A stretch of DNA of 6,958 nt from contig QYQI01000033.1 of the NCBI GenBank assembly GCA_007280825.1, forward strand, positions 1 through 6,958, given 5' to 3'. This DNA is from Ignavibacteriales bacterium (GTDB lineage: Bacteria; Bacteroidota; Ignavibacteria; Ignavibacteriales; Melioribacteraceae). Position numbers and translations under genes: made by a program. A model generated the notes under the pieces. That model was given only the letters and a program-made list of their open reading frames with translations. It was not told the origin of the DNA and made no database searches. Of the stretch, positions 5,763-6,958 are shown one piece after another (the stretch's first letter is position 1; each line of letters opens with the position of its first letter).

Positions 5763-6958
5763 TGATAACCAAAGACGTTTTAGAAAAATTAGAGTTTAAT
5801 AAAGTTATAACTCATATCGAGAAGTATTGTTCTACGGAGAATGGTAAGAAAGCTATTCAAAACTTGGTTCCGCTTGAATCAATTGATGAAATAAAGAAAA
5901 ACGGTGAGCAAGTAAACGAAGCAAAAGAAATTCTTATCAAGAATAATATACCGCCATTCGAATATTTACCTGATCTAAATGATGTTCTTTCTCGAAGCCG
6001 AATCGAAGGGTCAGTTCTAACTTCAAAACAAATTTTAGATGTTTTAAAACTTGCTGAAACTTCACGCAAACTTTTCCAATTCTTAAAATCGAAAGATATT
6101 TCGCAGACATATTTAAAAGAATTTACCGATCTGCTTTTAGTTGATAAAGTTTTTGAACATCAAATCGGGAAAGTGTTCACCGAGAATGGCGAAATTAGAG
6201 ATGACGCGAGTCCAAAGCTCCGAGAGATTAGAATTGAGATAAGAGAAAAAGATGCGGCACTTCGTAAACAAGTTCAAAAATTACTGAAACAACTGAGCGA
6301 TTCTTATTTAGTTCAAGAAGAATATATAACTCAACGTGATGGAAGAATTGTACTTCCCGTAAAGTCAGAACACAAACGGCATGTAAGAGGATTCGTTCAT
6401 TCAGAATCTTCATCAGGACAGACTGTTTATATTGAACCCGAAGAAACTTTAGAATTGAATAATGAAATATTGTCACTCAGCTTTGCTGAAAAAAGAGAAA
6501 TAGAAAAAATATTAAGAGGATTAACAGAAAGGATCGGGCAATCAAGTATTGAGTTGAAGAATTCACTTCAAGCTATTGCTGAATTGGATTCAATATTTGC
6601 CAGAGCAAAATACTCGATAGAAATAATCGGCTCGCATCCGGGATTCAATGAAGACAAACCCTTTGTATTCATTGATGCTCGTCACCCTATTCTTATAAAA
6701 CGGATCGGGCATAAGAATACTGTACCGATGAATTTAAATATGGATAATATAAATGTTATTCTTATTACAGGACCGAATGCAGGCGGCAAAACAGTAACTT
6801 TAAAAACAACCGGTCTGCTCATTTGTCTGGCTCTTGCTGCAATTCCAATTCCCGCGCATCCGGATTCCAATTTCCATTTTGTTGAAAAAGTTTTAGTTGA
6901 TATTGGCGATGCGCAATCTATTGAAGACGATCTTAGTACTTTTAGTTCACATCTAAAA
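5762..6958 (+). CDS. mutS2: MutS2 ATPase, N-terminal half (runs off the window)
   Basis: The first 399 codons of MutS2, open to the window end; full-length proteins are near 780-800 residues. MutS2 lacks the mismatch-reading N-terminal domains of MutS. Known roles are suppression of recombination (Helicobacter) and splitting of collided ribosomes (Bacillus), with a C-terminal Smr nuclease domain that would lie beyond this window. Visible features are the helical lever/clamp region with RDGRIVLPVK at 192-201, SSSGQTVYIEP around 216-226, DARHPIL at 305-311, Walker A GPNAGGKT at 337-344, and Walker B with the family segment VDIGDAQSIEDDLSTFSSH at 379-397. All ATPase motifs seen are intact. The ATG shares one base with the cvpA stop (TAATG) and has no evident ribosome-binding site, so translation probably depends on reinitiation after cvpA. 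The truncation is due only to the window edge. The alternative, MutS1, is excluded by the SIEDDLSTFSSH and VHSESSSGQT segments. Confidence 0.96.
   Translation, partial: MITKDVLEKLEFNKVITHIEKYCSTENGKKAIQNLVPLESIDEIKKNGEQVNEAKEILIKNNIPPFEYLPDLNDVLSRSRIEGSVLTSKQILDVLKLAETSRKLFQFLKSKDISQTYLKEFTDLLLVDKVFEHQIGKVFTENGEIRDDASPKLREIRIEIREKDAALRKQVQKLLKQLSDSYLVQEEYITQRDGRIVLPVKSEHKRHVRGFVHSESSSGQTVYIEPEETLELNNEILSLSFAEKREIEKILRGLTERIGQSSIELKNSLQAIAELDSIFARAKYSIEIIGSHPGFNEDKPFVFIDARHPILIKRIGHKNTVPMNLNMDNINVILITGPNAGGKTVTLKTTGLLICLALAAIPIPAHPDSNFHFVEKVLVDIGDAQSIEDDLSTFSSHLK

Noticed and set aside
6956..6958. Apparent truncation of mutS2
   Set aside because: The frame is open to the last base and all motifs are intact; the gene simply continues beyond the window.
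1..6958. CRISPR array, tRNA/rRNA, insertion sequence, phage or defence system
   Set aside because: No direct-repeat array, cloverleaf-like gene, transposase motif or terminal inverted repeats were seen; nearly all sequence is covered by identifiable housekeeping-type genes.

Overview
The window looks like ordinary chromosomal sequence from a low-GC Gram-negative bacterium of the Bacteroidota/Chlorobiota/Ignavibacteriota neighbourhood. The evidence is the AT-rich, Lys/Ile/Asn-heavy coding, the secreted endonuclease/exonuclease/phosphatase protein of a type common in that group, and the gene set. Several starts have recognisable Shine-Dalgarno-like sequences (AGGAAA, AAAGGG, GGAG). This fits the Ignavibacteria side better than classical Bacteroidia, where such sites are weak. 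The placement is inference from general features, not from any database match.

Layout: a complete DNA polymerase I gene (polA) fills about 67-2904 on the minus strand. An 87-base divergent spacer (2905-2991) follows, with back-to-back candidate promoters. Five genes then run on the plus strand: a secreted endonuclease/exonuclease/phosphatase-family protein (2992-4023), a short-chain dehydrogenase resembling dihydropteridine reductase (4020-4709), a YqeY/GatB-tail-like protein (4762-5214), a CvpA-family membrane protein (5211-5762), and the first 399 codons of mutS2, cut by the window edge (5762-6958). The plus-strand genes are tightly packed. There is a 4-base ATGA overlap, a 52-base gap, a 4-base TTGA overlap with a TTG start, and a 1-base TAATG junction, so they probably form one or two transcription units.

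Functionally, polA and mutS2 belong to DNA and ribosome maintenance. cvpA next to mutS2 is a recurrent arrangement in bacteria. yqeY is a conserved protein of unsettled function with a link to tRNA-dependent amidation by sequence similarity. The nuclease/phosphatase-like protein and the reductase form a translationally coupled pair with no obvious shared pathway.

I found no RNA gene, mobile element, CRISPR array, phage or defence locus, and no sign of horizontal transfer. No previously undescribed system is evident. The most distinctive sequence-level signal is a strong excess of CCGG, especially TCCGGA, relative to the AT-rich composition.
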